Position numbers and translations under genes: made by a program. Below are positions 1 through 11,773 of a stretch of 64,000 bases of DNA, piece by piece; the first letter of the stretch is position 1, and each line of letters opens with the position of its first letter. The notes under the pieces are model-generated. The model saw only the letters and a program-made list of their open reading frames with translations. It was not told where the DNA came from and made no database searches. This DNA is from Enterobacter genomosp. O. Its GTDB lineage: Bacteria; Pseudomonadota; Gammaproteobacteria; Enterobacterales; Enterobacteriaceae. The stretch spans positions 186,001 through 250,000 of the forward strand of contig NZ_LECZ01000025.1 in the NCBI RefSeq assembly GCF_001022965.1, read 5' to 3'.

Positions 1-80
1 GTCTGGTGATGCATCTCGACGTGAGCCGCGAACAGCTGGCGGACGTGGTGAAACACTGGCAGGCCTTTTTACAGCGTTAA
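1..80 (+). CDS. ltaE: Low-specificity L-threonine aldolase, C-terminal end (partial)
   Basis: Only the last 25 codons are in the window; they end at a TAA at 78-80. The visible peptide ([16 protein letters not shown], then KHWQAFLQR) resembles the C-terminus of E. coli LtaE, a PLP-dependent enzyme that splits L-threonine and L-allo-threonine to glycine and acetaldehyde. The identity is supported by ybjT starting 10 bases downstream, the same order as in E. coli (ltaE-ybjT-ybjS). The catalytic part lies outside the window. Confidence 0.85.
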   Translation, partial: LVMHLDVSREQLADVVKHWQAFLQR

Positions 81-90
81 GGAGCATCAC

Positions 91-1527
91 GTGCCGCAGC
101 GTATTCTGGTGCTTGGCGCCAGCGGATATATTGGTCAGCATCTGACCACGGCGTTAAGCCAGCAGGGACATCAGGTGCTGGCAGCGGCACGCAACACCGA
201 ACGCCTGCAAAAGCAAAACCTGCCCGGCGTGACCTGCCACAACGTCGACCTCAACTGGCCAGTCGCGCTGCCAGCGCTGCTGGACGGGGTCGATACGCTT
301 TACTACCTGGTCCACAGCATGGGTGAAGGCGGCGATTTTATCGCCCACGAGCGTCAGGTGGCGATGAATGTCCGCGATGCGCTGCTGCAAGCGCCGGTTA
401 AGCAGGTGATTTTCTTAAGCTCGCTGCAGGCTCCCGAAAACGAGCAGTCCGACCATCTGCGCGCGCGCCAGCTGACCGCCGACACCCTGCGCGGCGCGAA
501 CATTCCCGTCACCGAACTGCGCGCCGGCATTATCGTCGGCGCCGGGTCCGCCGCCTTCGAAGTGATGCGCGATATGGTCTACAACCTGCCGGTGCTCACG
601 CCGCCGCGCTGGGTGCGCTCGCGCACCACGCCGATTGCGCTGGAGAATCTCCTGCATTATCTGGTGGCCCTGCTGGATCACCCGGCCGAGCAGCACCGCG
701 TGCTGGAGGCCGCCGGCCCGGAAGTGCTGAGCTACCAGGAACAGTTCGAACACTTTATGCGCGTCAGCGGACGCCGACGCTGGCTCATCCCCATCCCCTT
801 CCCAACCCGCTGGATCTCGGTGTGGTTTTTGAATGTGATCACTTCAGTGCCCCCGACGACCGCCAAAGCGCTGATCCAGGGTCTGAAGCACGATCTGCTG
901 GCAGACGATCGCGCGCTTCGCGCCTTAATTCCCCAGCCATTGATCCGCTTTGACGATGCCGTGCGCAACACCCTGAAGGAAGAAGAGCAGCTGGTGAACT
1001 CCAGCGACTGGGGTTACGACGCCCAGGCGTTTGCCCGCTGGCGGCCGGAGTACGGCTATTACCCGAAACAGGCGGGCTGCACGGTGGAAACCACGGCCAG
1101 CCTGGCCGCGCTGTGGGAGGTGGTAAACCAGATTGGCGGCAAAGAGCGGTATTTCTTCGGCAACCTGCTCTGGCAAACCCGCGGGGCGATGGATCTGCTG
1201 GTCGGCCACCGGCTGGCAAAAGGCCGCCCTGCTCGCCCGTATCTTGAAGTGGGCGATGCGGTCGACAGCTGGAAGGTCATCATCGTCGAACCGGAAAAAC
1301 AGCTGGCGCTGCTGTTCGGCATGAAGGCCCCCGGGCTGGGCCGCCTTTGCTTTACCCTGAAAGACAAAGGCGATCGTCGTGAACTGGACGTCCGCGCATG
1401 GTGGCATCCGCACGGAATGCCCGGTCTGTTCTACTGGCTGTTCATGATCCCTGCACACCTGTTTATCTTCCGCGGGATGGCAAAGCGGATTGCGCAACTT
1501 GCAGAACAAAAGACGGAAAAGATCTAA
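91..1527 (+). CDS. ybjT: NAD(P)-binding SDR/DUF2867 protein YbjT
   Basis: This 478-residue protein is close to E. coli YbjT over its whole length. An N-terminal Rossmann fold has the GxxGxxG dinucleotide motif at residues 9-15 (GASGYIG), typical of atypical/extended SDR enzymes. The C-terminal part (about 330-470) is a DUF2867-type domain ending in a hydrophobic stretch (about 447-462) that may be membrane-associated. The start is GTG, preceded by an AAGGAG ribosome site that overlaps the ltaE stop, so it is probably co-transcribed with ltaE. The substrate is not established; a role as an oxidoreductase is inference from the fold. Confidence 0.9.
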   Translation: MPQRILVLGASGYIGQHLTTALSQQGHQVLAAARNTERLQKQNLPGVTCHNVDLNWPVALPALLDGVDTLYYLVHSMGEGGDFIAHERQVAMNVRDALLQAPVKQVIFLSSLQAPENEQSDHLRARQLTADTLRGANIPVTELRAGIIVGAGSAAFEVMRDMVYNLPVLTPPRWVRSRTTPIALENLLHYLVALLDHPAEQHRVLEAAGPEVLSYQEQFEHFMRVSGRRRWLIPIPFPTRWISVWFLNVITSVPPTTAKALIQGLKHDLLADDRALRALIPQPLIRFDDAVRNTLKEEEQLVNSSDWGYDAQAFARWRPEYGYYPKQAGCTVETTASLAALWEVVNQIGGKERYFFGNLLWQTRGAMDLLVGHRLAKGRPARPYLEVGDAVDSWKVIIVEPEKQLALLFGMKAPGLGRLCFTLKDKGDRRELDVRAWWHPHGMPGLFYWLFMIPAHLFIFRGMAKRIAQLAEQKTEKI

Positions 1528-1619
1528 ATAAAACTCTCTTTCTTTCACCTTTCCCATTGCATAGCGCCGTAATTCACGAAAGAATGCGCACGAAATTCTT
1601 TTCAACACAGTGGATTGAT

Positions 1620-2633
1620 ATGAAGGTACTGGTTACCGGGGCGACCAGCGGCTTAGGCCGAAATGCGGTCGAATTTCTGCGCAACAAGGGCATCAGCGTC
1701 AGGGCTACCGGTCGCAACGAAGCGATGGGGAAGCTGCTGCAAAAAATGGGCGCAGAGTTCGTCCATGCCGACCTGACGGAGCTGGTCTCCTCTCAGGCAA
1801 AAGTGATGCTCGCCGGTATCGATACGCTGTGGCACTGCTCCAGTTTCACCTCCCCGTGGGGTACCCAGGAAGCCTTTGATCTCGCCAACGTGCGGGCAAC
1901 CCGCCGTCTGGGAGAATGGGCCGTCGCCTGGGGCGTGCGTAACTTTATTCATATCTCGTCCCCGTCGCTCTATTTCGACTATCACCACCATCGTGACGTG
2001 CAGGAAGATTTCCGTCCGGCCCGCTTTGCCTGTGAGTTTGCCCGCAGCAAGGCGGCCAGCGAAGAGGTGATTGACCTGCTGGCGCAGTCGAACCCGCATA
2101 CCCGCTTTACGGTGCTGCGTCCGCAGAGCCTGTTCGGGCCGCACGACAAAGTGTTTATTCCCCGTCTGGCGCAGATGATGCACCACTACGGCAGCGTGCT
2201 GCTGCCGCGCGGCGGCGATGCCCTGGTGGATATGACCTATTACGAAAATGCGGTCCACGCCATGTGGCTGGCAAGCCAGACGGACTGCGATAAGCTGATT
2301 TCCGGTCGCGCCTACAACATCACTAACGGCGAGCCCTGCACGCTGCGCAGCATTGTGCAGCGCCTGATCGACGAGCTGCAGATTAACTGCCGTATCCGTT
2401 CGGTGCCTTATCCGATGCTGGATATGATCGCCCGCAGCATGGAGCGTTTTGGCAGCAAAACGGCCAAAGAGCCTGCGCTGACCCACTATGGGGTATCAAA
2501 GCTTAATTTTGATTTCACGCTGGATATTTCGCGCGCGGAGAATGAGCTGGGGTATAAGCCGATTGTGACGCTGGATGAAGGGATTGTACGCACGGCAGCG
2601 TGGCTGCGGGATCATGGGAAGTTGCACAGGTAA
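1620..2633 (+). CDS. ybjS: NAD(P)-dependent epimerase/dehydratase-like protein YbjS
   Basis: This 337-residue protein is an extended SDR of the 3-beta-HSD/epimerase type. The ATG at 1620 was chosen over a longer frame because it gives the E. coli YbjS length and begins directly with the cofactor fold (GATSGLG at residues 7-13). The usual catalytic YxxxK appears as F140-x-x-S-K144, so the tyrosine is replaced by phenylalanine; I recall the same in E. coli YbjS. It lies 92 bases after ybjT and is probably the last gene of the ltaE-ybjT-ybjS unit, closed by the hairpin at 2747-2774. The reaction is unknown. Confidence 0.9.
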   Translation: MKVLVTGATSGLGRNAVEFLRNKGISVRATGRNEAMGKLLQKMGAEFVHADLTELVSSQAKVMLAGIDTLWHCSSFTSPWGTQEAFDLANVRATRRLGEWAVAWGVRNFIHISSPSLYFDYHHHRDVQEDFRPARFACEFARSKAASEEVIDLLAQSNPHTRFTVLRPQSLFGPHDKVFIPRLAQMMHHYGSVLLPRGGDALVDMTYYENAVHAMWLASQTDCDKLISGRAYNITNGEPCTLRSIVQRLIDELQINCRIRSVPYPMLDMIARSMERFGSKTAKEPALTHYGVSKLNFDFTLDISRAENELGYKPIVTLDEGIVRTAAWLRDHGKLHR

Positions 2634-2645
2634 GCGCCCTGCCCC

Positions 2646-2736
2646 ATGTAGAACGGGTAAGCGCAGCGCCACCCGGCAAAAAACAGAACTCTGCGGCCTG
2701 ATGCCCTCACCCCGGCCCTCTCCCACAGGGAGAGGG
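2646..2736. repeat. REP-like element followed by a GC-rich inverted-repeat element
   Basis: Two dispersed elements lie head to tail after ybjS. At about 2654-2681 is a half REP/PU unit (GGGTAAGCGCAGCGCCACCC followed by GGCA). At 2703-2736 is the short CCCTCTCCC/GGGAGAGGG hairpin element that recurs at 47819, 51480 and 56796. Both kinds are non-coding and sit at gene ends, as usual for enterobacterial REP-type repeats. Confidence 0.75.
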
Positions 2737-2746
2737 AGAAAACACG

Positions 2747-2774
2747 AAAACGGCAACCCGAAGGTTGCCGTTTT
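2747..2774. terminator. Bidirectional Rho-independent terminator
   Basis: A perfect 12-bp stem AAAACGGCAACC / GGTTGCCGTTTT with a CGAA loop. It lies between the convergent ybjS (+) and GH19 chitinase (-) genes and ends five bases from the chitinase stop. The A/T ends of the stem give a U-tract in both directions, so it can serve both genes. Confidence 0.85.
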
Positions 2775-2778
2775 GCTT

Positions 2779-4617
2779 TTACAGAGCCGTCCAGGCTTCA
2801 GACCATGCCAGACCTGCGCCTGGTTCATAGTATGCCGGGGCGTTGTTACACCAGCCGCTGTACGGGAACGGTTTGCACTGGAACAGTTTACCGTGGTTGT
2901 TCACGATATCGCCTGCCTTGTACTTGCTGTTCGCGCTCCATGCTGCGTAATCGCCGGAAGTGCCCTCATCCTTAGACGGAGCCGCTTCTTTCGCTTTCAC
3001 GTTCAGCAGGTAGGTGGTGCTGCTGCTCAGCTCGCCGTCGCTGACGGTCAGGCTCACTTCGTACTGCTGAGCCGTCGCCGCTTCTGGCGCGGTGAAGGTC
3101 ACAACCGCTTTGTCATCGCCGGTGACGGTCTGGCCGTCCTGGGAACGCCAGGTGTAGGTCAGTTTGTTACCGTCTTCGTCGGTAGAACCTTCAGCGCTCA
3201 GAGAAACCTGCGCACCCGCTTCAACGGCACCGATTGGACCCGCAATCTGCGCCACTGGCGCATGGTTTACCGCTGCCGGGGTTTCGTCCGGCGTTGGAGC
3301 CGGGGTTTCATCCGGGGTTGGTGCTGGCGTTTCATCTTCTGATGGCGTTGGTGTTGGCGTAACCGGTGTCTCATCCGGCGTGGTCGCTGAGCCGTCGTCA
3401 TTCACGATATTCACGTTATAGAACTTCTGTACACACTTGGTGTAATCGCCGTCTTTAAACGCGCTGAATGGCGTCTGGTAGCCCACCAGCTGGCAAGAGT
3501 AGGTTTTGCCGTCAGGCGTATCCGCGCTCCATCCCCAGTCCTGTTCCCAGTAGATCTTCAGTGCGCCTGCGCCGCCTTCATCGAACTGCTTCATGTTCGC
3601 ACAGCCCAGCACTTCGTCAGCCGGTACAGGCACTTTCAGGTAGTTGGCGAACTCTTTGTAGTACTTGATACGGTTCTGAGACTGCGCAATTTCAGTCGGG
3701 CCACCGCACTCTACGCCGCCGTTGATGATCTGGGTGGTCACGCCGAAGCCAGGGACCAGGCCGTTAGCCTTGTCGTGATCGTTCGGCTGCCAGGTGCCGT
3801 CGATAACCTGCAGCATGCTTGGTTTTGGCGGCTGTGGGTAGGCGAAGAAGAAGATCGCACTCGCCAGGTTCAGCCAGGTGTCCGCCACCAGCTCGGGTTT
3901 TTCCAGCAGAACTTTAACGTCGCCGTACATCGCTTCGGAGAACGGACCGTAGTTATAGTTGTAGGACAGCTGCTTCGCGCCGCGGCCGAAGTAGCTCAGG
4001 AAATCGCCGTCTTTGTCTTTACCGCACGGCCAGGTCTGACCCTGCCAGACGTCGGTATTACATTCGCCGTTATAGCCGCCCTTCTGACCTTCGCTCCAGC
4101 CCATTTCGCGCACGTAGACCAGCGCCTGACGCCATTCGGCTTCCGGGCGCCAGCTTTCGTGACCGCCGGTTTCCTGCGCAAAGTGGGCAAACATGGTTGC
4201 CAGCTCTTTACGGCAGATGGCATCGCTGTCGCGGCCGTCTTTGTAGGTGTCGCACAGCGCCGGGAATTTACCCACCGCTTTCAGGAAGTTGCTGTAGCTG
4301 TAGTCCTTCGCACGCAGCGGGAACAGGTATTCCCAGTCGCTCTCTTTCAGGATCCCCTCAACGCGTTTAACGTTAGCCGGGTTGGACGCGCGGCCTGGCT
4401 CAATCTGCTCAACTGAAGCGTTGTCCAGCGTGCGGATGGTATCCTTCACGGACTGCATCAGAGGGAAATCAGTCAGCTCTTTTTCCTTTTTCGCCAGATC
4501 GCTGGCTTTCATGGTGTAAGGCTCGCTGCTTTCTGCCTTCAACATGGTGGCCTGAGCCATAACAGGTGCAATGCACGCACCCGCAATCAACACGCTCAGT
4601 AATGTCCTTTTATTCAT
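2779..4617 (-). CDS. Secreted GH19 chitinase with PKD and chitin-binding domains
   Basis: A 612-residue secreted enzyme predicted to hydrolyse chitin. Residues 1-22 look like a Sec signal peptide. The GH19 catalytic domain covers about 80-400: AQETGG with probable general acid E149, and the family signature [14 protein letters not shown] at 211-224. A Thr/Pro/Glu linker with repeated PTPDETPA follows (about 408-448), then a PKD domain (about 452-541) and a C-terminal CBM5/12-like chitin-binding module (about 556-612). It is transcribed separately from the upstream transglycosylase gene. Its position beside a T2SS and a GH18 chitinase suggests it is a T2SS substrate (inference). GH19 chitinases often degrade other chitin faces than GH18, so the pair may act together. 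Confidence 0.9.
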   Translation of the reverse strand: MNKRTLLSVLIAGACIAPVMAQATMLKAESSEPYTMKASDLAKKEKELTDFPLMQSVKDTIRTLDNASVEQIEPGRASNPANVKRVEGILKESDWEYLFPLRAKDYSYSNFLKAVGKFPALCDTYKDGRDSDAICRKELATMFAHFAQETGGHESWRPEAEWRQALVYVREMGWSEGQKGGYNGECNTDVWQGQTWPCGKDKDGDFLSYFGRGAKQLSYNYNYGPFSEAMYGDVKVLLEKPELVADTWLNLASAIFFFAYPQPPKPSMLQVIDGTWQPNDHDKANGLVPGFGVTTQIINGGVECGGPTEIAQSQNRIKYYKEFANYLKVPVPADEVLGCANMKQFDEGGAGALKIYWEQDWGWSADTPDGKTYSCQLVGYQTPFSAFKDGDYTKCVQKFYNVNIVNDDGSATTPDETPVTPTPTPSEDETPAPTPDETPAPTPDETPAAVNHAPVAQIAGPIGAVEAGAQVSLSAEGSTDEDGNKLTYTWRSQDGQTVTGDDKAVVTFTAPEAATAQQYEVSLTVSDGELSSSTTYLLNVKAKEAAPSKDEGTSGDYAAWSANSKYKAGDIVNNHGKLFQCKPFPYSGWCNNAPAYYEPGAGLAWSEAWTAL

Positions 4618-4662
4618 TTCGGTTATTCCTGTTAATTCGATGGTTTAAAATAAAATCCCAGC

Positions 4663-4688
4663 TTATTTATTAATCCATTAATAAATAA
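4663..4688. promoter_or_regulatory. Perfect AT-rich palindrome upstream of the GH19 chitinase
   Basis: Two 12-base arms, TTATTTATTAAT and ATTAATAAATAA, are exact inverted repeats separated by CC. The site ends 46 bases before the chitinase ATG on the minus strand, where a promoter or operator would be expected. It has no U-tract, so it is unlikely to be a terminator. A binding site for a dimeric regulator is possible but unproven. Confidence 0.45.
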
Positions 4689-4753
4689 ACTCCAGACAGC
4701 TGTTTTTCACTTTCTGAAGCATACTTAACGGTACGCTTCAAAAAAGAAAAAAC

Positions 4754-5206
4754 TCACCAGTCATTTCTTTCGCGTGCAACAGATTTTAATTGCTGATACT
4801 TCGCCCAGACTTTATGGGCATACACCATACGCTTTGGATAATTTTCTTTTTTAATCCCGGCGTTATAGGCGCCAACGGCTTCCCAGTTATATCCGTAGAC
4901 TTTAATCATGCCTGACAGAATCGATGCGCCCACCATAATGGAGGTACAAGGTTCAGTCATAAGTCTACGTTCGCTGATACCGCGTCGTTCAAGCTCCGAA
5001 AAGTGCGAGCTGTTTATTTGCATTAATCCTACGTCATGCGTCCCGTCATGATTGGTCCCGACGGCGTAGGGATTCATTCCTGATTCCACATTCGCAATGG
5101 CATAAAGTAAATAAGGGTCAACATGATAATAATGCGCCGCTTTATCCCAGCAATTCGCCAATGCGCTTTGGCTTAATATTAATAACAGCAACAGTAATCG
5201 CTTCAT
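4754..5206 (-). CDS. Small exported lytic transglycosylase (SLT domain, IagB/VirB1-like)
   Basis: A 150-residue protein with a signal peptide (about 1-17, ending ALA) and then one soluble-lytic-transglycosylase domain. Family hallmarks are visible: catalytic glutamate E41 in NVESGMNP, GLMQIN at 60-65 and AVGAYNAG at 110-117. Cysteines 19 and 87 could form a disulfide. Small enzymes of this kind (IagB, PilT, VirB1) cut peptidoglycan locally so that secretion machines can cross the wall. It lies between two chitinase genes of a T2SS cluster, so a role in T2SS assembly or in chitinase release is plausible. Lysozyme-like chitin cleavage is less likely given the SLT motifs. Confidence 0.85.
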   Translation of the reverse strand: MKRLLLLLLILSQSALANCWDKAAHYYHVDPYLLYAIANVESGMNPYAVGTNHDGTHDVGLMQINSSHFSELERRGISERRLMTEPCTSIMVGASILSGMIKVYGYNWEAVGAYNAGIKKENYPKRMVYAHKVWAKYQQLKSVARERNDW

Positions 5207-5268
5207 TATTCACCTGCGGTGGTACGTTTTATTTCTCCTCAAACACGTCCTGTTAAATATTTTTGGTT

Positions 5269-5300
5269 ACAGACCACACCCGAAGCGGGGTGTGGTCTGT
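5269..5300. terminator. Strong hairpin 3' of the GH18 chitinase gene
   Basis: A perfect 12-bp inverted repeat, ACAGACCACACC / GGTGTGGTCTGT, lies between the GH18 gene end and the transglycosylase start. A second hairpin, ATTGTGGG / CCCACAAT (5302-5309 and 5321-5328), sits between it and the chitinase stop. Neither has a clear U-tract on the minus strand, so they may protect the chitinase mRNA 3' end or act as a weak terminator. Confidence 0.45.
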
Positions 5301-5343
5301 GATTGTGGGCGGATATCACACCCACAATTTAAGGTTCAGAAGA

Positions 5344-8178
<2,835 letters not shown>

Positions 8179-8334
8179 CTAATTGTGCGAAACATCTATT
8201 ACGCAAAAATATCCTCCATAAAAGACATGAGCGATAATCCTTAAAGCTTATGTTCCATACAATACGCCGGGAATTGTCTTTCGTCCTTTCATTCCCTCGC
8301 CGAAAAAATTTCAAAAAAAACTTGACCAGATAAA

Positions 8335-9132
8335 TCAGATTGTGAATTGCAGCGTCTGCAGAATAAAAATAACCAATCCAGCCAGTGACAACATCGGTCC
8401 GAACGGAATAACGTTATTTTTCTTAACAGATTTATAAAAAAGACAATACAACGCGATACCGCTTAATGCGGCGACCAATAATAAAGAGGGCAATGCCATC
8501 CAGCCGCACCATGCGCCCAGCGCGGCCAGTAATTTGAAGTCGCCGTAGCCTAATCCCTCGCGCCCCGTCGTCAGGCGAAACGCCCAATAGAGAAGCCACA
8601 GGGAGAGATAGCCCGCCACCGCCCCGTACAGGGCATCCGTCAGCGGCAGCGTATGGCACAGCGCGTGATACAGCAGTCCCGCCCAGAGCAGCGGCTGGGT
8701 CAGGCAGTCCGGCAGCAGCATATGTTTCGCGTCGATGGTCGCCAGCGGCAGCAGGCCGCACCACAGCACCCACAGCGCGATCAGGCCCGTCAGCGACGGC
8801 GCAAACGCGGCCGTCAGGGCAAAAAAGAGCGCGCTCGACAGCTCAAGCAGCAACAGCCGCACCGGGATCGCCGATTTGCAGCAGCGGCAGCGGCCGCGCA
8901 GGCCGCACCAGCTCAGGACAGGAATGTTTTCCCACCAGGAGAGCGGGTGGGCGCATTCAGGGCAATGCGAGGCGGGAAAGAGTAAATTCCCGGCCCCTAC
9001 CTCTTCTTTCACCAGCGGCGGAATGCGCTCGGCGACAACCCCTAAGAAACTGCCGATAATGCCACCCAGCGCGCCGCTCATCAGGCACAGCGCGGGCAGA
9101 TTGCCCTCGCGCAGCAGCATCAGCGGACTCAT
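8335..9132 (-). CDS. gspO: Type II secretion prepilin peptidase/N-methyltransferase GspO
   Basis: A 265-residue polytopic inner-membrane aspartic protease that cleaves and N-methylates the GspG-K pseudopilins. The start at 9132 gives an ATGA overlap with the gspM stop; a start five codons upstream is possible. The cytoplasmic zinc-type cysteines are present as C57-PE-C60 and C82-RC-C85. The active-site aspartates are D134 (TIDAKHMLLPD) and D198 (GYGDFK), 64 residues apart as in PilD-family enzymes. It is the last gene of the gspC-O operon. Confidence 0.92.
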   Translation of the reverse strand: MSPLMLLREGNLPALCLMSGALGGIIGSFLGVVAERIPPLVKEEVGAGNLLFPASHCPECAHPLSWWENIPVLSWCGLRGRCRCCKSAIPVRLLLLELSSALFFALTAAFAPSLTGLIALWVLWCGLLPLATIDAKHMLLPDCLTQPLLWAGLLYHALCHTLPLTDALYGAVAGYLSLWLLYWAFRLTTGREGLGYGDFKLLAALGAWCGWMALPSLLLVAALSGIALYCLFYKSVKKNNVIPFGPMLSLAGLVIFILQTLQFTI

Positions 9133-9614
9133 GCCACTTTCGCCCATGAGAGTTTAATCTGCGCCTTTACGTCGCTGAGATGGTCGACCGGGGTCAGATC
9201 CATTTTTTCAAGACGCACGCCGGAAGTGACATTCACCTCCCTGAGCCAGCTTTTCAGTTCATACACGTTTATTCTGTCGATATTAAACGTCATGGATTGC
9301 CCGTCCTGCTGAATATTACTCAGCGCGACGTGGATCTCTTTGGCGCTCTCTTCCACCACGCTGCGCGGATTATTGGTTTTTACCACTTTCGCCTGCAGAT
9401 GGTTTTTATTTATTTCAGCACGCATCCAGTTCAGGGTTTGTTTCTGTTTCGTTAATGTGCTTTCGCTATTTTTAATCATATTATCCAGCGGCATCATGAC
9501 GCCGTACCAGATAATGGCGCAGCACAGCGCGGCGCCGCATAATTTAAATAAATTACGTTCACGAGGGCTGTACTGCTGATAACGCGCCTTTAATTGTCCA
9601 ATTCGCTCTTTCAT
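9129..9614 (-). CDS. gspM: Type II secretion assembly-platform protein GspM
   Basis: A 161-residue bitopic inner-membrane protein with a short cytoplasmic N-terminus, one transmembrane helix (about 27-45) and a periplasmic ferredoxin-like domain. GspM binds GspL and stabilises the assembly platform. Sequence conservation is low in this family, so the call leans on size, topology and position between gspL and gspO. It overlaps both neighbours by four bases, which implies translational coupling. Confidence 0.88.
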   Translation of the reverse strand: MKERIGQLKARYQQYSPRERNLFKLCGAALCCAIIWYGVMMPLDNMIKNSESTLTKQKQTLNWMRAEINKNHLQAKVVKTNNPRSVVEESAKEIHVALSNIQQDGQSMTFNIDRINVYELKSWLREVNVTSGVRLEKMDLTPVDHLSDVKAQIKLSWAKVA

Positions 9615-10741
9615 TTATATTTCCCTGTAATGATTGCGGTAAAAGGTGCTTCGCCTGAGACCGGCTGCAGCGTGAAGTCGAACGTGTCACTCGCCTTGTT
9701 GACGAACGCCTGTAGCGCCGTCGCGTCCATGGAGCTGATATTCAGCGTGAGCAGATTCTGCGTCTCGTCATATCCCACTTCGCTCAGCTCAACGGAAGGG
9801 AGCGTTTGCTTAATTTGCTCCAGCGCTTCCAGCTGGAGAAACACGCCTTTCTTCTCCTTCTTAATACTCTGGCCGAAGTGGTATTTCAGGTTGGTGGTTT
9901 GACGCAGCGTCGGGAAGTAGTGCTGGGCCAGCTCGGTCATCTGCTGATGGGCCAGGTTTTCCTGCTGGGTCAGCATCAGCGCCATGCCAACGCGGGGGCC
10001 GATCATCAGCCCGAGGCCCAGCACCGCCACGACCGCCATGGCCGCTTTAGCGTGGCGGAAACCGCCGGTCGCCGCGGCTGGCGCAAAGTCGCCGTGCAAC
10101 AGGTTCGCTTTACAGTTTTTCCACTGGGGCTGGATCAGCACCAGCGGGTGCTGCCAGGGGAGCGGTTCAACCTGAACGTCCGCAGGCGCTTCGCCATAGC
10201 AGACAATCTCGCCTGCGCCCTGCTGGCTCAGCAGCAGGGGCAGCAGCGCGTCATCGGTTTCACAGGCGCCGAACGGCGAATAGCGCATCCAGTAGCCGTC
10301 GTCCATGGCGACCAGCGTACTGCCGCCCTCGGCCACCGGCAGGAGAATGGCGTCCGGCAGCACCTGCACCACCGTCAGCCCGGCCTCCGCGCAGCGGGTG
10401 AGCCAGTGCTGCAGTCGGTCGATATCCATCGCCACCGCGTCCACGTCGCGCCCTTTTTTGTTCAGCACCGTCCAGTGAAGGTTATCCACCTCGCCGATCA
10501 GCGTCTCTTCCGCCAGCCATGAGAATTGCATCCCCTGCCCCGCACCGCCTTTTTTGGGCAGCGTGAAATGACGGAAAATCATCTCACTGGCGGGCAGAAG
10601 CAGACATACGCGAGCCGCCAGGGCATGATCGGCCAGCGCCGACAGCGTCTGGCGCGTTTCTACCTGGTCACTACCGGACTCGCACCACATTATGTTTCCG
10701 TCCTCGCGCGTGTCGGGACGAACAAAAAGCACCTGTTTCAT
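9611..10741 (-). CDS. gspL: Type II secretion assembly-platform protein GspL
   Basis: A 376-residue protein with an actin-like cytoplasmic domain (about 1-225), one transmembrane helix (about 232-256) and a periplasmic ferredoxin-like domain. The cytoplasmic part anchors the GspE ATPase to the membrane and the periplasmic part pairs with GspM. It follows gspK by 15 bases and overlaps gspM by four. Length and topology are normal for the family. Confidence 0.9.
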   Translation of the reverse strand: MKQVLFVRPDTREDGNIMWCESGSDQVETRQTLSALADHALAARVCLLLPASEMIFRHFTLPKKGGAGQGMQFSWLAEETLIGEVDNLHWTVLNKKGRDVDAVAMDIDRLQHWLTRCAEAGLTVVQVLPDAILLPVAEGGSTLVAMDDGYWMRYSPFGACETDDALLPLLLSQQGAGEIVCYGEAPADVQVEPLPWQHPLVLIQPQWKNCKANLLHGDFAPAAATGGFRHAKAAMAVVAVLGLGLMIGPRVGMALMLTQQENLAHQQMTELAQHYFPTLRQTTNLKYHFGQSIKKEKKGVFLQLEALEQIKQTLPSVELSEVGYDETQNLLTLNISSMDATALQAFVNKASDTFDFTLQPVSGEAPFTAIITGKYK

Positions 10742-10756
10742 AGAGTAAGTCTTTTC

Positions 10757-11773
10757 TTATTCAACCATTCGGTAGCGGCGTTGCCAGGTAATGACCTTGC
10801 CCGCTTCATTATCAACATGAAGCTGGCTGACGACGCGCAGCGTTAAATCATCCGTATTGCCGGTACTGTTGACCTGGAAATACGTACTGTTTACCGCGAG
10901 AAACGCCTGAACCTGCTTGAGGGCGTCTTTAGTCTGCGGATAATTTGTCTCAAGCTCTTTCTGGAATGCCTCCATCGACTCCCACCCGTCTTCCGGGCGC
11001 GAGGCGAGCAAACGCGTGGCCTCATCGACGTTGAGCGAGCCGATAAACAGGGCCGACAGCAGGGGCGCCTGCTCCGACGTCAACGTGTTGATATCCACCT
11101 TGCTGGCGCTGTCGGGTAACGCACAAAGCACCTTGCTGACCTTGCCGTAAGCCGCCTGCGGAAACGCGGGCAGCAGCTTCAGTTCGCCAGCCGTGCGCAT
11201 CATCTGATTGGCAGGCTGTCTTGCTGGCTCCACGCCGGCCCAGGCATCGGTTTCCAGCCCCTCTTTGGCCGTGGTGGTATCGCCGTCGAGATAGTCCACC
11301 AGCTGCTGGTAGATCTCTTCTGCATCACCGGATGAAACGCCGCTGTCGGCAAGCAGTTGCTCAACGATGCGCTCTTTCACCGGTTTTTCCGGCAGTGCGC
11401 CCGCGGTCTCTGGCGCTGGTGCCGGGTCTGCCGCCAGCAGGTTATTGACGTTAAAGCAGGTCTGGGCGTCCTCAATCTGGCTGACGACGGTGTAGTTTTC
11501 GCCTTCGGTTTCCACCGGTTCCACCCATTCGCCCTTCGGCGAAAGCCCTTTACCTTCGCCGCTGGCGTAAGTCTGGAGCCGATCTTCAATCGTTTTTTGC
11601 TGGCTCTGCATGGACCAGCGCAGCAGCTGCTGGCTTACCTGGTAATGCGTTTTCTGCAAATTGCGGCAGAACTGCTGGCTGATTTTGGCGGCCAGCGCCG
11701 ACATCAGGACGAGCAAAATTAACACCACCAGCAGCGCAACGCCGCGCTGTTTCCGCACCGATTTTCCGCTCAT
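10757..11773 (-). CDS. gspK: Type II secretion minor pseudopilin GspK
   Basis: A 338-residue minor pseudopilin, the large tip subunit of the pseudopilus. The prepilin peptidase site is after G11 (KQRG, then VALLVVLILLVLM). The mature fifth residue is valine, not glutamate; lack of Glu5 is typical of GspK and fits its tip position. The long C-terminal region holds the helical insert that sets GspK apart from other pseudopilins. An ATGA overlap with gspJ couples their translation. Confidence 0.93.
   Translation of the reverse strand: MSGKSVRKQRGVALLVVLILLVLMSALAAKISQQFCRNLQKTHYQVSQQLLRWSMQSQQKTIEDRLQTYASGEGKGLSPKGEWVEPVETEGENYTVVSQIEDAQTCFNVNNLLAADPAPAPETAGALPEKPVKERIVEQLLADSGVSSGDAEEIYQQLVDYLDGDTTTAKEGLETDAWAGVEPARQPANQMMRTAGELKLLPAFPQAAYGKVSKVLCALPDSASKVDINTLTSEQAPLLSALFIGSLNVDEATRLLASRPEDGWESMEAFQKELETNYPQTKDALKQVQAFLAVNSTYFQVNSTGNTDDLTLRVVSQLHVDNEAGKVITWQRRYRMVE

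Noticed and set aside
2575..3342. A 255-codon plus-strand frame across the ybjS end and chitinase 3' part
   Set aside because: It runs through the terminator and repeat and then antisense to the GH19 linker and PKD domain; the composition is that of a shadow frame.
4697..4738. Terminator after the lytic transglycosylase gene
   Set aside because: A hairpin TGAAGC...GCTTCA exists, but on the minus strand the T-run precedes the stem instead of following it, so it does not fit a Rho-independent terminator for this gene.
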